The notes: generated by a model not told the origin, from the letters alone. 64,000 nucleotides of DNA from Mangrovimicrobium sediminis (GCF_004745945.1 NZ_SRLE01000011.1:124001-188000); one strand, 5' to 3'. Counted from the first letter of the stretch, positions 1 to 8,851 are shown. Numbers and translations are program-made.

Positions 1-45
1 TAAAATGCTGATGCGTAGTGCTGTGTTCGTTGAGCACTTTGCCAA

Positions 46-1302
46 TCACAGTGATTCTTCGATCGTGCGCCGACACTGTTTCATCACGATCTGTTCGATC
101 CGTTGCAGTGCGGCGTAGTCTCCGTACAGTCTTTCGAAAGTTTCTCGCGTCGGTTGCAATTGTTCCAGCAATTGAGCCGCGACATCCTGAACCTGACCCT
201 GGAGAAATCGAGGGCGCACACCACAATGTTGCGCAAGTGTCTCCCAGTGTTTCCGGGAAACGACACCGGGGTTGCGTTCATCCCCAACGGAAAATGCCAG
301 ATGGTAGTCAATACGTTCAATGGCACGGGTGCAAACCAGGTCATAAAAAGGCGCTAAGCGAGTTTCGCCATTGCCCTCGTACAGCAGAGAAAGGTTTTTG
401 GTATGTCCATCCGAATTGCCTGCCAGCACGTTGAAGATTTGCCAGCGCAGCAAATACTGCAGATCGTTGGCCGGATCACTGGAAACGTCCTGGACCAGCC
501 GATAACAATCGGCAAAAGACGGACCGCCATCCGCCTGGTACTTGCGTTCATGCCCTAAGCCTAATGCCTGGCAAAAATCCTCCTGATGTAGTCTCACAAT
601 CTGTTTGTGCTTATTACTGCGTCGGTCATAGCGTTCAATCAAGGCATAGTGCGTATCTGCGATGGATCGCAGCTGGATATCGACGACCGGCAAACCAATA
701 GCCCCGGCCAGCAGTGTGGTGAAGGTTTCGTATGCGGGCAGGTGGCGGTAATCGGACAATTCAAATTTGAGGATATGGCTGGAAGGCGATTCATTTTTAG
801 GCAGCCAGTAAGCGCCATTCCTGACCAACAGCGGACACTTGTCCTGCGCTCCGGCTAGAGACAGTCGCGGGCGTTCGTTTGCGCTCCACGTGTATACCTG
901 ACCACGACGTGCCACCAGATTGGCGAGATCTTCATCCGAGACCTTGTAGTACTCGTACTCAGTGGATGGTTGATATTCCGCTTGCAAAACGGACAATGCC
1001 CCTGCGCATTCGCCGCCGATGGCCCTGAGCAGATCAAAATCGGTATTGGAGATTTTTAGATCGCGAACAATCTGGTCGCGAACGCCACCCTCCGGCAGCA
1101 GGTTGGCGAAGAAGCGGTGGGCGAGCCCTGCTTCGGGCGTAATATCCCCGTGTCGCAGGGGCAATGTATGGGAAATTGCAAACCCGCCCTGTGTCAGCCA
1201 GTCTTCTTCATAGCGAAAGCCGATCTGCCCCTGGGTATTGCGCCACAGGTAGCCGACAAGCCGTTGATCGCTCCAGACGTTGAGGCCATCCGGATCAAGC
1301 AT
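46..1302 (-). CDS. hipA: HipA-family serine/threonine kinase toxin
   Basis: This 418-residue protein has the layout of HipA kinases. An N-terminal HipA_N1-like segment ends in a HipA_C motif (SLAGAQDK, about residue 150). A catalytic loop reads GNSDGHTKN (about residue 295), followed by a metal-binding-like segment, APFYDL. Known HipA proteins phosphorylate glutamyl-tRNA synthetase or similar targets and induce dormancy; the target here is not known. The ATG at 1302 has a GGAGG-type ribosome site just upstream and overlaps the end of the helix-turn-helix gene by 8 bases, so the pair is translationally coupled in the usual hipB-hipA order. Length is normal for the family and no key motif is missing. 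Family assignment is secure; activity is inferred. Confidence 0.93.
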   Translation of the reverse strand: MLDPDGLNVWSDQRLVGYLWRNTQGQIGFRYEEDWLTQGGFAISHTLPLRHGDITPEAGLAHRFFANLLPEGGVRDQIVRDLKISNTDFDLLRAIGGECAGALSVLQAEYQPSTEYEYYKVSDEDLANLVARRGQVYTWSANERPRLSLAGAQDKCPLLVRNGAYWLPKNESPSSHILKFELSDYRHLPAYETFTTLLAGAIGLPVVDIQLRSIADTHYALIERYDRRSNKHKQIVRLHQEDFCQALGLGHERKYQADGGPSFADCYRLVQDVSSDPANDLQYLLRWQIFNVLAGNSDGHTKNLSLLYEGNGETRLAPFYDLVCTRAIERIDYHLAFSVGDERNPGVVSRKHWETLAQHCGVRPRFLQGQVQDVAAQLLEQLQPTRETFERLYGDYAALQRIEQIVMKQCRRTIEESL

Positions 1303-1579
1303 GGCTTCCTCCTTCGGGCTCGGGTGGGGGTTTTAGCGGAGCATGCCCGCGGGGCTGGACGACCACTTCCAGGCCCAGGGTGCGCAAAGCCGTGAGTACT
1401 TTGCCCAGTTCGGCTGTTTCTTTGCCGCGCTCGAATTCGGATAAAAAGCGGGTACTCAGGTTGCCCAGCCCCGAGATCGTTTCCAGCGTTAGCTTTCGCT
1501 GTTTCCGGTGAGCGCGCACCAGTTTACCGAGATCCTCAGCGGTTCGGATTGCACCGTATTGCACCTGATCTTGAGCCAT
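1295..1579 (-). CDS. hipB: HipB-like Xre-family antitoxin and repressor
   Basis: A helix-turn-helix protein of 94 residues sits directly upstream of the HipA kinase gene. The HTH region contains LGKLVRAHRKQRKLTLETIS followed by the recognition-helix part LSTRFLSEFERGK, the normal HipB pattern. The C-terminal tail (residues about 70-94) is proline-rich and probably flexible. I chose the ATG at 1579 (MAQDQVQYG) over an upstream in-frame ATG at 1627, because the extra 16 residues do not resemble the family. HipB proteins neutralise HipA and repress their own operon; a 17-base inverted repeat at 1643-1712 is a natural operator candidate. Confidence 0.9.
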   Translation of the reverse strand: MAQDQVQYGAIRTAEDLGKLVRAHRKQRKLTLETISGLGNLSTRFLSEFERGKETAELGKVLTALRTLGLEVVVQPRGHAPLKPPPEPEGGSHA

Positions 1580-1642
1580 AATCTGTCCAGAAAAGTGAGC
1601 GTACGGTAATAAATAGCATGAATGCACCGTTAGGACAGTTAA

Positions 1643-1712
1643 TTTTTACCGTGCGTGATAAATATATGGAGGTTAGCTTGCTTGAGCACATTTATATCAC
1701 GCACGGTAAAAA
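1643..1712. promoter_or_regulatory. 17-base perfect inverted repeat, probable hipBA operator
   Basis: The arms TTTTTACCGTGCGTGAT (1643-1659) and ATCACGCACGGTAAAAA (1696-1712) are perfect reverse complements separated by 36 bases. They lie 64-133 bases upstream of the chosen hipB start. A related partial site, TACGGTAATAAAT, is visible near 1602. HipB proteins bind paired palindromes upstream of hipBA, so an operator is the natural reading. The repeat is also long enough to form a hairpin in RNA. Confidence 0.6.
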
Positions 1713-1812
1713 TCTATGGCCTCCTTGGTCATCCAGCCATTTTCGCTGGCGTTTGCCTTCGCGGTCACCATCATCGCCAGCGCCTTCAAAAAAGTACCTC
1801 TGATACAATTGA

Positions 1813-1862
1813 CTGTAACAATACAGCCTGCTAGCCTGTATTTATCTACTGTAACAGTACAG
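1813..1862. promoter_or_regulatory. Two tandem CTGTA-N4-TACAG palindromes, likely operator of the Xre/RES pair
   Basis: CTGTAACAATACAG (1813-1826) and CTGTAACAGTACAG (1849-1862) are 14-base palindromes of the form CTGTA-N4-TACAG, 36 bases apart. They end 36 bases upstream of the antitoxin ATG at 1899, and a TTGACT element that could be a -35 box overlaps the first. Dimeric Xre/MbcA antitoxins repress their own promoters through repeated palindromes, which fits. MocR-type regulators use similar CTGT-ACAG sites, so a regulator elsewhere cannot be excluded. Confidence 0.5.
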
Positions 1863-1898
1863 TCTTTGATAGGGTGACGAGGTTGAAAGGAGGTAAGC

Positions 1899-2300
1899 AT
1901 GATCGCTCAAGCTGAACAACTGCTGCAACGTGGTTCCAGTGTTACCAGCGCGTTGCTGCCGGCGATTTTCACTATCTTCAGCCAATGGCGCCTGACCGGT
2001 GCCCAGCAGATGACCCTGTTGGGGCTCAGCAACGAGAAGACCCTCTACAACTGGAAGAGCCAGCCGGAAAAGGCCAAGTTGACGCGGGATCTGCTGGAGC
2101 GGGCCAGCTACATCCTGGGGATCTACAAGTCCCTGGAAATCCTGTTCCCCGATCCGGCGCTGGCCGACCAGTGGCTGGCAACGCCCAATGACAATCCGCT
2201 GTTCAATGGCACTGCACCGCTGGACCGCTTGCTGGCCGGCCAGGTGGTGGACCTGGCGGTAGTGCGGGATTTCCTCGATGGTCAGCGGGGTGGCTGGTGA
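1899..2300 (+). CDS. Xre/MbcA/ParS-type antitoxin (DUF2384)
   Basis: This 133-residue protein has an N-terminal HTH-like part (residues about 25-65, around LTGAQQMTLLGLSNEKTLYNW). It is followed by the DUF2384 C-terminal half, recognisable by LERASYILGIYKSLEILFPD and WLATPNDNPLFNGTAPLDRLL. Antitoxins of this family occlude the active site of RES-domain toxins and repress their own operon. A strong site, AAAGGAGG, lies 5 bases before the ATG. The stop overlaps the GTG start of the next gene by 4 bases (GTGA), so the two are coupled. Confidence 0.92.
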   Translation: MIAQAEQLLQRGSSVTSALLPAIFTIFSQWRLTGAQQMTLLGLSNEKTLYNWKSQPEKAKLTRDLLERASYILGIYKSLEILFPDPALADQWLATPNDNPLFNGTAPLDRLLAGQVVDLAVVRDFLDGQRGGW

Positions 2301-2989
2301 TCGATATCGACACCCTGCCTGGCAGTGAGGTCAATGGACCAGCCTACCGGATCATACTGTCGCGCTACCCCCAGATTCACCTTTTCGAGCGCGTCTCCAA
2401 TCCCCAGGATTGGGACGTACTCTACGCCGTCGAGTCCCTGACCAATCCCAGGTTGCGCGATGAAGTCGGTGACATTCGCCTGGTACCACCGGAAGACCGT
2501 GTCTATGGCGATGGCGCTTCCTGGATCATGGCGGCCTTCACCCACCCGCCGGTTGATGGGCGGGGTGGTCGCTTCAATCGGGACTTCGGTATCTATTACT
2601 GCGCCGCCGATGAGGTGGTGGCCATCGCTGAATCGGCTTTCCATCGGGCGCGCTTCCTGCGGGAATCTCGCATCGACAAGACCACCCAGGACATGCGCGT
2701 GATTCGTGCGCATGTGGGTCCGACGACTCTCCACGATGTACGTCATCTGGTCGGCGACGCGATCTACGATCCCGATCAATACGGTGAAGCCCAGCAGCTC
2801 GGTGACGCCCTACGTGGTGCACGGAGTTTCGGTATTCACTACCAAAGCGTGAGAGCGGAAGGGGAGTGCTATGGGGTGATGCGCGCTCGAGCACTGTCTG
2901 ATGCGATTCACTGGCGCTATCTGCGTTACCACTATGATCAGGGGGCTATCGTCCACGTGGAATCACTCGATGGAAGTGGCAGGAGGTGA
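2297..2989 (+). CDS. RES-domain toxin (NAD+-consuming family)
   Basis: A 230-residue RES-family protein follows the DUF2384 antitoxin and starts with GTG inside the antitoxin stop. Characterised RES toxins degrade NAD+ by phosphorolysis or glycohydrolysis. The RES pattern is visible in the early AYRI segment, in GGRFNRDFGIYYCAADEVVA (residues about 92-112), in the central FHRARFLRESR stretch and in a terminal GAIVHVESL segment. Length and order match a type II TA pair of this family. The TGA at 2987-2989 lies within the signals of the following exonuclease gene, so a three-gene transcript is likely. Confidence 0.9.
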   Translation: MIDIDTLPGSEVNGPAYRIILSRYPQIHLFERVSNPQDWDVLYAVESLTNPRLRDEVGDIRLVPPEDRVYGDGASWIMAAFTHPPVDGRGGRFNRDFGIYYCAADEVVAIAESAFHRARFLRESRIDKTTQDMRVIRAHVGPTTLHDVRHLVGDAIYDPDQYGEAQQLGDALRGARSFGIHYQSVRAEGECYGVMRARALSDAIHWRYLRYHYDQGAIVHVESLDGSGRR

Positions 2990-2994
2990 TGGCG

Positions 2995-3597
2995 ATGCAT
3001 AAAGAGCTGCTGTGGATCTTCACCCAACTGCCGGACGATTACATCGTCCTCGATACCGAAACCACTGGACTCCCTGACGAAAATGGCCTCCCGGATATTG
3101 TGACGCTCGGCATTACCGTCGTGAGGCATCGGGAGATTGCAGCATCTGTCGAATTTCAAATCCGACCGCAGAAGCCAATCTCGGCAGAAGCGCAGTCGAT
3201 TCACGGGATTTCCAACGAACAGGCAGCCGAATTCGAACCCTTCGATTCACAGTGGCAACCGATTGCCGAGTACCTGAAGGACCAACTCATAGTCATCCAC
3301 AACGCCAGCTTTGACTGGCCTATCCTGCTGGATTACGTTGATCGATACGGGTTGGAAATGCCGCGCATTCAAGGGGTGTTCTGCAGTCAGAAAGCAGCTA
3401 TTCCCTGGGCGCAGGCGACCGGCTTGCTGTGCAGCCACCGAGGACCATCGTTAGATACGTTGACCAAGGCACTTGGCATTGAAGATCTCAGGGCAAAGAT
3501 CGGTGGAACTCATGGAGCGGGATCAGACAGTCTGCAGAGTGCTTTGGTGGTGGAAGCCATTAGGGATCAGCAAAGCGAATCGGAATTAAGCGATTGA
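2995..3597 (+). CDS. DnaQ-like DEDDh 3'-5' exonuclease
   Basis: The protein has about 200 residues and the DEDDh exonuclease motifs: DTETTG (Exo I, about residue 19), HNASFDWPIL (Exo II, about residue 97) and GTHGAGSDSLQSA (Exo IIIe with the active histidine, about residue 170). It should remove nucleotides from DNA or RNA 3' ends using two metal ions. AGGAGG at 2981-2986 is best spaced for the ATG at 2995; in-frame GTG 2986 and ATG 2989 are less likely starts. The gene follows the RES toxin without a gap. Stand-alone DnaQ-like proteins are common in mobile elements, and a role in the TA unit is only inferred from position. Confidence 0.88.
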   Translation: MHKELLWIFTQLPDDYIVLDTETTGLPDENGLPDIVTLGITVVRHREIAASVEFQIRPQKPISAEAQSIHGISNEQAAEFEPFDSQWQPIAEYLKDQLIVIHNASFDWPILLDYVDRYGLEMPRIQGVFCSQKAAIPWAQATGLLCSHRGPSLDTLTKALGIEDLRAKIGGTHGAGSDSLQSALVVEAIRDQQSESELSD

Positions 3598-3673
3598 TCC
3601 TGAAGTAGATAGTTCAACTAGAAGAATCAGATTAAAGGCTGGATATGGAAGTTAAACTGTGGGAACGGAATAA

Positions 3674-5308
3674 ATGACTATGCAATTGGATGACCAGACG
3701 CTCCAGGTACTATCAGCAACTAAAATCCAGAAAGATCATTACAGGACAATGGCCGCTGTTTGGTTAATATCCATCAGTGCGCTATCACTGACTGCATTTT
3801 GGATGTTCTTTAATCTGCCGTTACCCCCTTATGCGATAGTTATTCTTGGCTTGTTATGGGGCGCAGCATTCGGCTTCAGTCTTTTTTATGGTATTTCCAA
3901 CGGATTGGGTTTTCGTAAGACTTCTGAGTTGCTTCAGACATTTGATGAGGGATGGGGGCGACTTTCTCAAGCAATAAATGACGGAACATCCGCGGCGCTA
4001 GCTTCAGCCGTGAAAGCGTTGAAAGAGAAGAAAAATAATCTATTGCAAAGCCTCATACAAAATCGCGAAGAACACCTTAAAGAACTGATCGATACACGTT
4101 ATCGCGCTGAATTACAGCAGCAATTGGAAACGGAAATTAAGCAATTTGAAGAAGGCTATCTTCAGCAAGCTACCAACATTCGAAACCAGCATCCGCTCTA
4201 CAAAGCCTACTATGCCCTTGAATCATCCGAAAACTATTTGAAGCAACGACGCGTTGAGATAGAAAAGCAATGGGATGAAGCCATGAGCAAGATGTCATGG
4301 TGGAATCAAATCAAGTATGCCGGCTCATTGGATTTTAAAGACCTCGACAAAAGTATCAGAGAAATTGATACAGCAAAACGACTTTTACTGCGCAAGCATG
4401 AGCAGGATTTTGACAGTCTCAATATCCATTATGGAGAGTTGGCCAAGAAAGCATTCGAGCGGGTAGTCAAGACAAAAATCAGTTCTGAAGAATTTATTCA
4501 ACAGTGCCATTACGAAGATGCCGTAGGCCAGGATGTTCTCAAAAAAGGATATTTTTTCGCCTTTCTCTCCATTCCAGTCTCACTTTGGAGCGATGTTAGC
4601 AGGGCGGGTGATATCTATGATGTCCTAAGGTCCGTTAATGGAAATTATGCTGGCATGAGCGATGCGGAAATTTGGTGGGAATCCTTGTTTTTACAACCAG
4701 AAAGCCTCGCTGGATTGATCAGCTTAACCAAAGGTGCCTACCTTGAACGACTGGTAGCCGAAGATACGGGCGGTCAACTCTTTGAGCACTTCAATCATCC
4801 CGATACGGACATTGTCATTGATGGGGTGGCCTTTCAGATCAAATCCACTGGCAGTGTCGATTATATCCACAGTGTCTCCGATGGCGTTCCCATTATCGCC
4901 ACTACCGAAGTGGCCAATCTTACAGATGCAATAGACAGCGGTTATTCCAATGAAGATCTCCATGAAGTGGTCAGTCTGGCGCTCGGCGGTGCTGTCATTG
5001 ACGCCGGAGATACAGCCGTTGATGCCATTTTATCCGGTGTGGGTGGGTTGGGTGTATTTGCAACGCTGGAGGGTATCAGTCATGCCGTCGAGAAGCATGA
5101 AAACGGCGGGGATCCCATAGAAGCCATGTTTGAAGGCGCGGGTATTGCCATCGAGGGCACAGCGAGAGCAGCGGTTAACACGGTGGAGTTGGGTTATAAG
5201 GTTTTATCCTCTCGTCCCTCACGTTTTGTCGGGCGCGGGTTGCTAAAAGCTTTCATTGCCTTGGACAACAAACTCATGGCAGCAGGGCAGCCAGATAACA
5301 AGCGATAA
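3674..5308 (+). CDS. Membrane-anchored coiled-coil protein with PD-(D/E)XK-like domain, RqlHI-associated
   Basis: I do not recognise a named family for this 544-residue protein. Two hydrophobic segments lie at about residues 28-50 and 55-75. A long charged, glutamine-rich helical region with coiled-coil character follows (about 95-260). At residues 350-440 a conserved-looking block reads KGAYLERLVAE, then DTDIVIDGVAFQIK, then PIIATTEV. The E...D-x(n)-Q-x-K pattern resembles the Mrr/PD-(D/E)XK nuclease core. The tail is glycine- and alanine-rich and weakly hydrophobic, so it may contact membranes. The gene ends 5 bases before the RecQ-like gene, pointing to one operon. The 819-residue protein at 38352-40811 contains a similar block. 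Local base composition is visibly more AT-rich than in the T4SS genes. Confidence 0.72.
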   Translation: MTMQLDDQTLQVLSATKIQKDHYRTMAAVWLISISALSLTAFWMFFNLPLPPYAIVILGLLWGAAFGFSLFYGISNGLGFRKTSELLQTFDEGWGRLSQAINDGTSAALASAVKALKEKKNNLLQSLIQNREEHLKELIDTRYRAELQQQLETEIKQFEEGYLQQATNIRNQHPLYKAYYALESSENYLKQRRVEIEKQWDEAMSKMSWWNQIKYAGSLDFKDLDKSIREIDTAKRLLLRKHEQDFDSLNIHYGELAKKAFERVVKTKISSEEFIQQCHYEDAVGQDVLKKGYFFAFLSIPVSLWSDVSRAGDIYDVLRSVNGNYAGMSDAEIWWESLFLQPESLAGLISLTKGAYLERLVAEDTGGQLFEHFNHPDTDIVIDGVAFQIKSTGSVDYIHSVSDGVPIIATTEVANLTDAIDSGYSNEDLHEVVSLALGGAVIDAGDTAVDAILSGVGGLGVFATLEGISHAVEKHENGGDPIEAMFEGAGIAIEGTARAAVNTVELGYKVLSSRPSRFVGRGLLKAFIALDNKLMAAGQPDNKR

Positions 5309-5313
5309 ACACT

Positions 5314-7431
5314 ATGCAAAACACCATGGAAGAAAACACATTGTATGAACCAGCGCTGCGCCTGTTACAGACAATGACGGGCAATGCTTCGGCTGGGTTC
5401 CATCAGCATCAGTATGAAGCTATAGAGGCTCTGGTAGCCCAGCAAAAGAAAATGCTTGTGGTACAGCGAACAGGCTGGGGTAAATCTGCGGTTTATTTCA
5501 TTGCCACCTCACTGCTTCGCGGAATGGGTCGAGGGCCTTCGATTATTATTTCGCCTTTAATTGCCTTGATGCGAAATCAGATAAGTAGTGCTGAAACTCT
5601 TGGATTAAGGGTTGTAACTATTAATTCATCCCTGTCTCAAGCCGAACGACAACGTAATGAACAGTTAGTTATCACGCAACAGGCTGACGCTATTATTATT
5701 TCACCAGAGCAACTCGCCAATCAGAATCTGATTGAAAATGTACTGAGTTATGTTCTCTCCAATATTTGTTTGTTTGTGGTAGACGAGGCGCATTGTATTT
5801 CAGATTGGGGACATGACTTCCGCCCCGACTACAGACGAATAACACGTATTTTGCAATCTATACCCGGTAATCTTCCTATCCTTGCGACTACAGCCACAGC
5901 GAACGACCGTGTGATCTCTGATATACAATCCCAGCTCGGGGATGAGATGGTGACCTTACGTGGCTCCCTGATGAGAGAATCACTGTCACTTCAGACAATG
6001 ACCCAATGGCCAAAAGCTAAGCGTCTTGCCTGGCTTTCAGAAATCATTCCACAGCTCAATGGAACAGGCATCATATACGCTAAAACCTTGAGAGACTGTG
6101 ACACTGTCGCAGCTTGGCTGAGTAATAACGGAATCAGTGCTGCGTCCTATCACGGAGACATTGTCGCTTCTGAGCGTGAACGTTTAGAACAAGCGTTAAT
6201 CACCAATCAGTTAAAAGTACTGGTTGCTACGTCTGCGTTAGGCATGGGATTCGACAAACCAGATATTGGTTTTGTCATCCATTATCAGGCCCCGGGTAAT
6301 GTTATCGAGTATTACCAACAGGTCGGTCGAGCTGGTCGGGGTATTGATGCTGCCGTCGGTGTATTAATGTTGGGTGAAGAAGACGCACATATTCAAAACT
6401 TTTTCATAAGAAGTGCATTCCCGGCTGAAGAACAGGTCGAACAACTATTGGGTGTTCTCGCCAATCACGACGGCTTAAAAAAAGCTGACATTGAGCGGTA
6501 TTGCAATCTTTCTTCCGGCGACATTGAAAAAGTACTCAAATTTCTCGCCGTAGAGGATCCATCCCCCATTTATAAAGAAGGATCAACCTACTCAAGGACG
6601 CCTCATCGCTATGCGCTTCCTCATGATCGTATCGAGCGGCTGTCGAGTATTAAAGAAGGCGAATGGCAGCAATTACTCGATTATCACCAATCGACGAGTT
6701 GTTTGATGCGGTATCTTGCCAATGCTCTGGATGACCGTCTTTCTGAAGATTGCGGAAAATGTCAGAACTGCTTTCCAGAAGGTAAGTTAAATCAAAGCGT
6801 CCTAAGAGAGCATGTGTTAGCGGCAAATGATTTCTTGCATCATCAATATGTTCCGATAAAGCCCAGAAAGCGGTTTGGTGCTTCAGGTGAGGCAGCACGT
6901 GCAGCCTTTGGGATCTATCAATTTCCTTATCAGAGCGCTCAATTGGAGGCCGAGCTCGGTTTGGCACTCTCACGTTGGCGCGATGGTGCATGGGGCGATC
7001 TTGTAGCCGATGGTAAACAGGCCAATGCTTTTAGTGATGAGCTGATAGAACCCATGATTAAAATGATCATGACGATACCGTTTAAGACCGCACCCACCTG
7101 GTTGTGCTATGTCCCTTCACTACGACATCCAACGCTGGTGAGCCACTTCGCCCACAAACTTTCACAGGCTTTAGGGATTCATTGTGCCGATACCGTCACC
7201 ATGACAGAAATGCGGCCGCCCCAGAAAACCCGAGAAAATAGTTTCAGGCGTAGTGAAAATCTCGACGGTCTGTTCGTCATTGATGAATCACAGGTATACG
7301 CAGGCAGCGTGCTATTGCTGGACGACACGGTAGATTCCGGTTGGACATTTACCGTCGTATCCGCTCTGTTAAAGCAATACGGTGCCGAGCAAGTCTACCC
7401 AATAGCACTCACCAGTACAGCCAGAGGTTAG
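5314..7431 (+). CDS. rqlH: RecQ-like helicase fused to a phosphoribosyltransferase-like domain (RqlH/PsyrT type)
   Basis: The 705-residue protein begins with a RecQ helicase core. Walker A is QRTGWGKSA (about residue 50), the DEAH box is VVDEAHCISDWGHDFRPDY (about 155), motif III is ATTATA (about 191) and motif VI ends in QVGRAGRG (about 335). Four zinc-binding cysteines typical of RecQ lie at 462-486 (C...CGKCQNC). The last 110 residues form a ComF/PRTase-like domain with VLLLDDTVDSGWTF (about 665). This fusion, followed by a DprA-like gene, matches RqlH-RqlI of pathogenic E. coli and the PsyrTA toxin-antitoxin/anti-phage pair, in which the helicase is the harmful partner. The start could be the ATG at 5314 or at 5326. 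It lies 5 bases after the upstream gene. Confidence 0.9.
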   Translation: MQNTMEENTLYEPALRLLQTMTGNASAGFHQHQYEAIEALVAQQKKMLVVQRTGWGKSAVYFIATSLLRGMGRGPSIIISPLIALMRNQISSAETLGLRVVTINSSLSQAERQRNEQLVITQQADAIIISPEQLANQNLIENVLSYVLSNICLFVVDEAHCISDWGHDFRPDYRRITRILQSIPGNLPILATTATANDRVISDIQSQLGDEMVTLRGSLMRESLSLQTMTQWPKAKRLAWLSEIIPQLNGTGIIYAKTLRDCDTVAAWLSNNGISAASYHGDIVASERERLEQALITNQLKVLVATSALGMGFDKPDIGFVIHYQAPGNVIEYYQQVGRAGRGIDAAVGVLMLGEEDAHIQNFFIRSAFPAEEQVEQLLGVLANHDGLKKADIERYCNLSSGDIEKVLKFLAVEDPSPIYKEGSTYSRTPHRYALPHDRIERLSSIKEGEWQQLLDYHQSTSCLMRYLANALDDRLSEDCGKCQNCFPEGKLNQSVLREHVLAANDFLHHQYVPIKPRKRFGASGEAARAAFGIYQFPYQSAQLEAELGLALSRWRDGAWGDLVADGKQANAFSDELIEPMIKMIMTIPFKTAPTWLCYVPSLRHPTLVSHFAHKLSQALGIHCADTVTMTEMRPPQKTRENSFRRSENLDGLFVIDESQVYAGSVLLLDDTVDSGWTFTVVSALLKQYGAEQVYPIALTSTARG

Positions 7432-7462
7432 AGGTGGCACAAGTACAAAGGCGAATTGAGAC

Positions 7463-8851
7463 ATGAACATCGACAAAGTATTACAGGCGACATTGCTGCT
7501 AACCGTCTTCTTTAATAAAAGAGAGGTTAGAAATTTTAAACCGCTTACCCCGACGGAGTACGGCCGCTTTGCTGCGTGGCTTCATCAACAAGGCTTATCG
7601 CCAGCCGATCTACTCAATGACGCCGGTGAGGTACTCAAAACATGGGTTGACCCCAAAAATAAAATCACGGTCGAACGACTGATTGAGCTGCTTGCTCGCG
7701 GAGCCAGTATGGGTTTCGCGTTAGAACAATGGCAAAAACACGGCGTCTGGATGCTTTCTCGCAGCAGCAACGAATATCCGCGCTCAATTCGTAAGCACCT
7801 GGGAGATGCTCGTCCGCCGATTCTCTTTGGTATAGGCAACAAATCTTTACTCTATCGTCCCGGTATTGGCTTTGTGGGTTCTCGCAGTATTGAGGATGCT
7901 GATGCAGACCTCACCAAAAAGTTGGCCTGTCTGGCAGTTGACCAAGGCTACAGCGTGATTTCCGGTGGCGCTAAAGGCATTGATCAAACTGCCATGAATG
8001 CTGCACTGAATCATGGCGGCTTGTCAGTCGGTGTTTTGGCCGACAGCTTATTGAAAACATCCACTCTTAGAATCTATCGGGAAGCTATTCAGAATGGTCA
8101 ACTGGTGTTGACCACTCCCTATTACCCGGAAGCGGGGTTCTCAACCGGTAATGCGATGGGGCGCAACAAATACATTTACACTCTGAGTCAGGGAGTGGTG
8201 GCTGTTAAAAGTGATTTTGAGAAAGGAGGAACCTGGACTGGAGCCATAGAGAATCTGAAAAAAGGCTGGGTCCCGCTGTTAGTGCCTAACACCGATACTA
8301 CGGGGAATCGGCAGCTAATCAAGCAAGGTGCCATACCGATTGATGACAGCTTCGATAATTTTCAGGAAGCGATTGAAAACATTGTTCATTACACCGATGC
8401 AGCACTTAAGTCATCCAAGAATGTGGCTATTGAGAGCAACCTGTCCAGCACATCAAACCCTGGAGATTTGTCGCTTCAAATAGATGAGCCTGCAACGGAT
8501 GCTGAGCTCGGTGATACCGAGCATGAAAATGTATCTCCATTGAGTGAAACAGTGTCCAGGCAAGAGGTAGACGTTGAGCCACAGCCCCAAATAGTGTCGA
8601 AACAACTTATCTCCCTTGTTGGCACACCGCTTGAACAGTACGGCAAGGTATTTGAGGTATTTCTTGCTGCCCTAATAGACATTGCTAACCGCAAACGGCA
8701 TGTTAGTCCAGATGATTTGCAAGAAGTCTTTCCGGAATTATCCGCGAATATCATCAAAAAATGGCTTGCTGAACTCGATGAGCATAAATTGCTTATTCGA
8801 GAGAGTAGAAGGCTCAGCTACACACTTCCAGATCCGGGTTTATTTGAATGA
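7463..8851 (+). CDS. rqlI: DprA/SMF-like Rossmann protein (RqlI/PsyrA type)
   Basis: This 462-residue protein has a DprA/SMF core at residues about 100-290. The nucleotide-binding segments are GFVGSRSIEDADADL (about 133) and SGGAKGIDQTAMNAAL (about 168). A low-complexity acidic linker (about 315-385) separates the core from a winged-helix-like C-terminus (390-462, LSANIIKKWLAELDEHKLLI). In E. coli RqlI restrains the genotoxic activity of RqlH, and in PsyrTA the equivalent is the antitoxin. The gene starts 31 bases after the helicase stop. Competence DprA is unlikely because of the partner helicase, the linker and the ICE context. Confidence 0.88.
   Translation: MNIDKVLQATLLLTVFFNKREVRNFKPLTPTEYGRFAAWLHQQGLSPADLLNDAGEVLKTWVDPKNKITVERLIELLARGASMGFALEQWQKHGVWMLSRSSNEYPRSIRKHLGDARPPILFGIGNKSLLYRPGIGFVGSRSIEDADADLTKKLACLAVDQGYSVISGGAKGIDQTAMNAALNHGGLSVGVLADSLLKTSTLRIYREAIQNGQLVLTTPYYPEAGFSTGNAMGRNKYIYTLSQGVVAVKSDFEKGGTWTGAIENLKKGWVPLLVPNTDTTGNRQLIKQGAIPIDDSFDNFQEAIENIVHYTDAALKSSKNVAIESNLSSTSNPGDLSLQIDEPATDAELGDTEHENVSPLSETVSRQEVDVEPQPQIVSKQLISLVGTPLEQYGKVFEVFLAALIDIANRKRHVSPDDLQEVFPELSANIIKKWLAELDEHKLLIRESRRLSYTLPDPGLFE

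Noticed and set aside
1697-1900. 67-residue minus-strand frame between the two TA units
   Set aside because: It spans the palindromes and part of the hipBA inverted repeat, has no ribosome site and no family resemblance.
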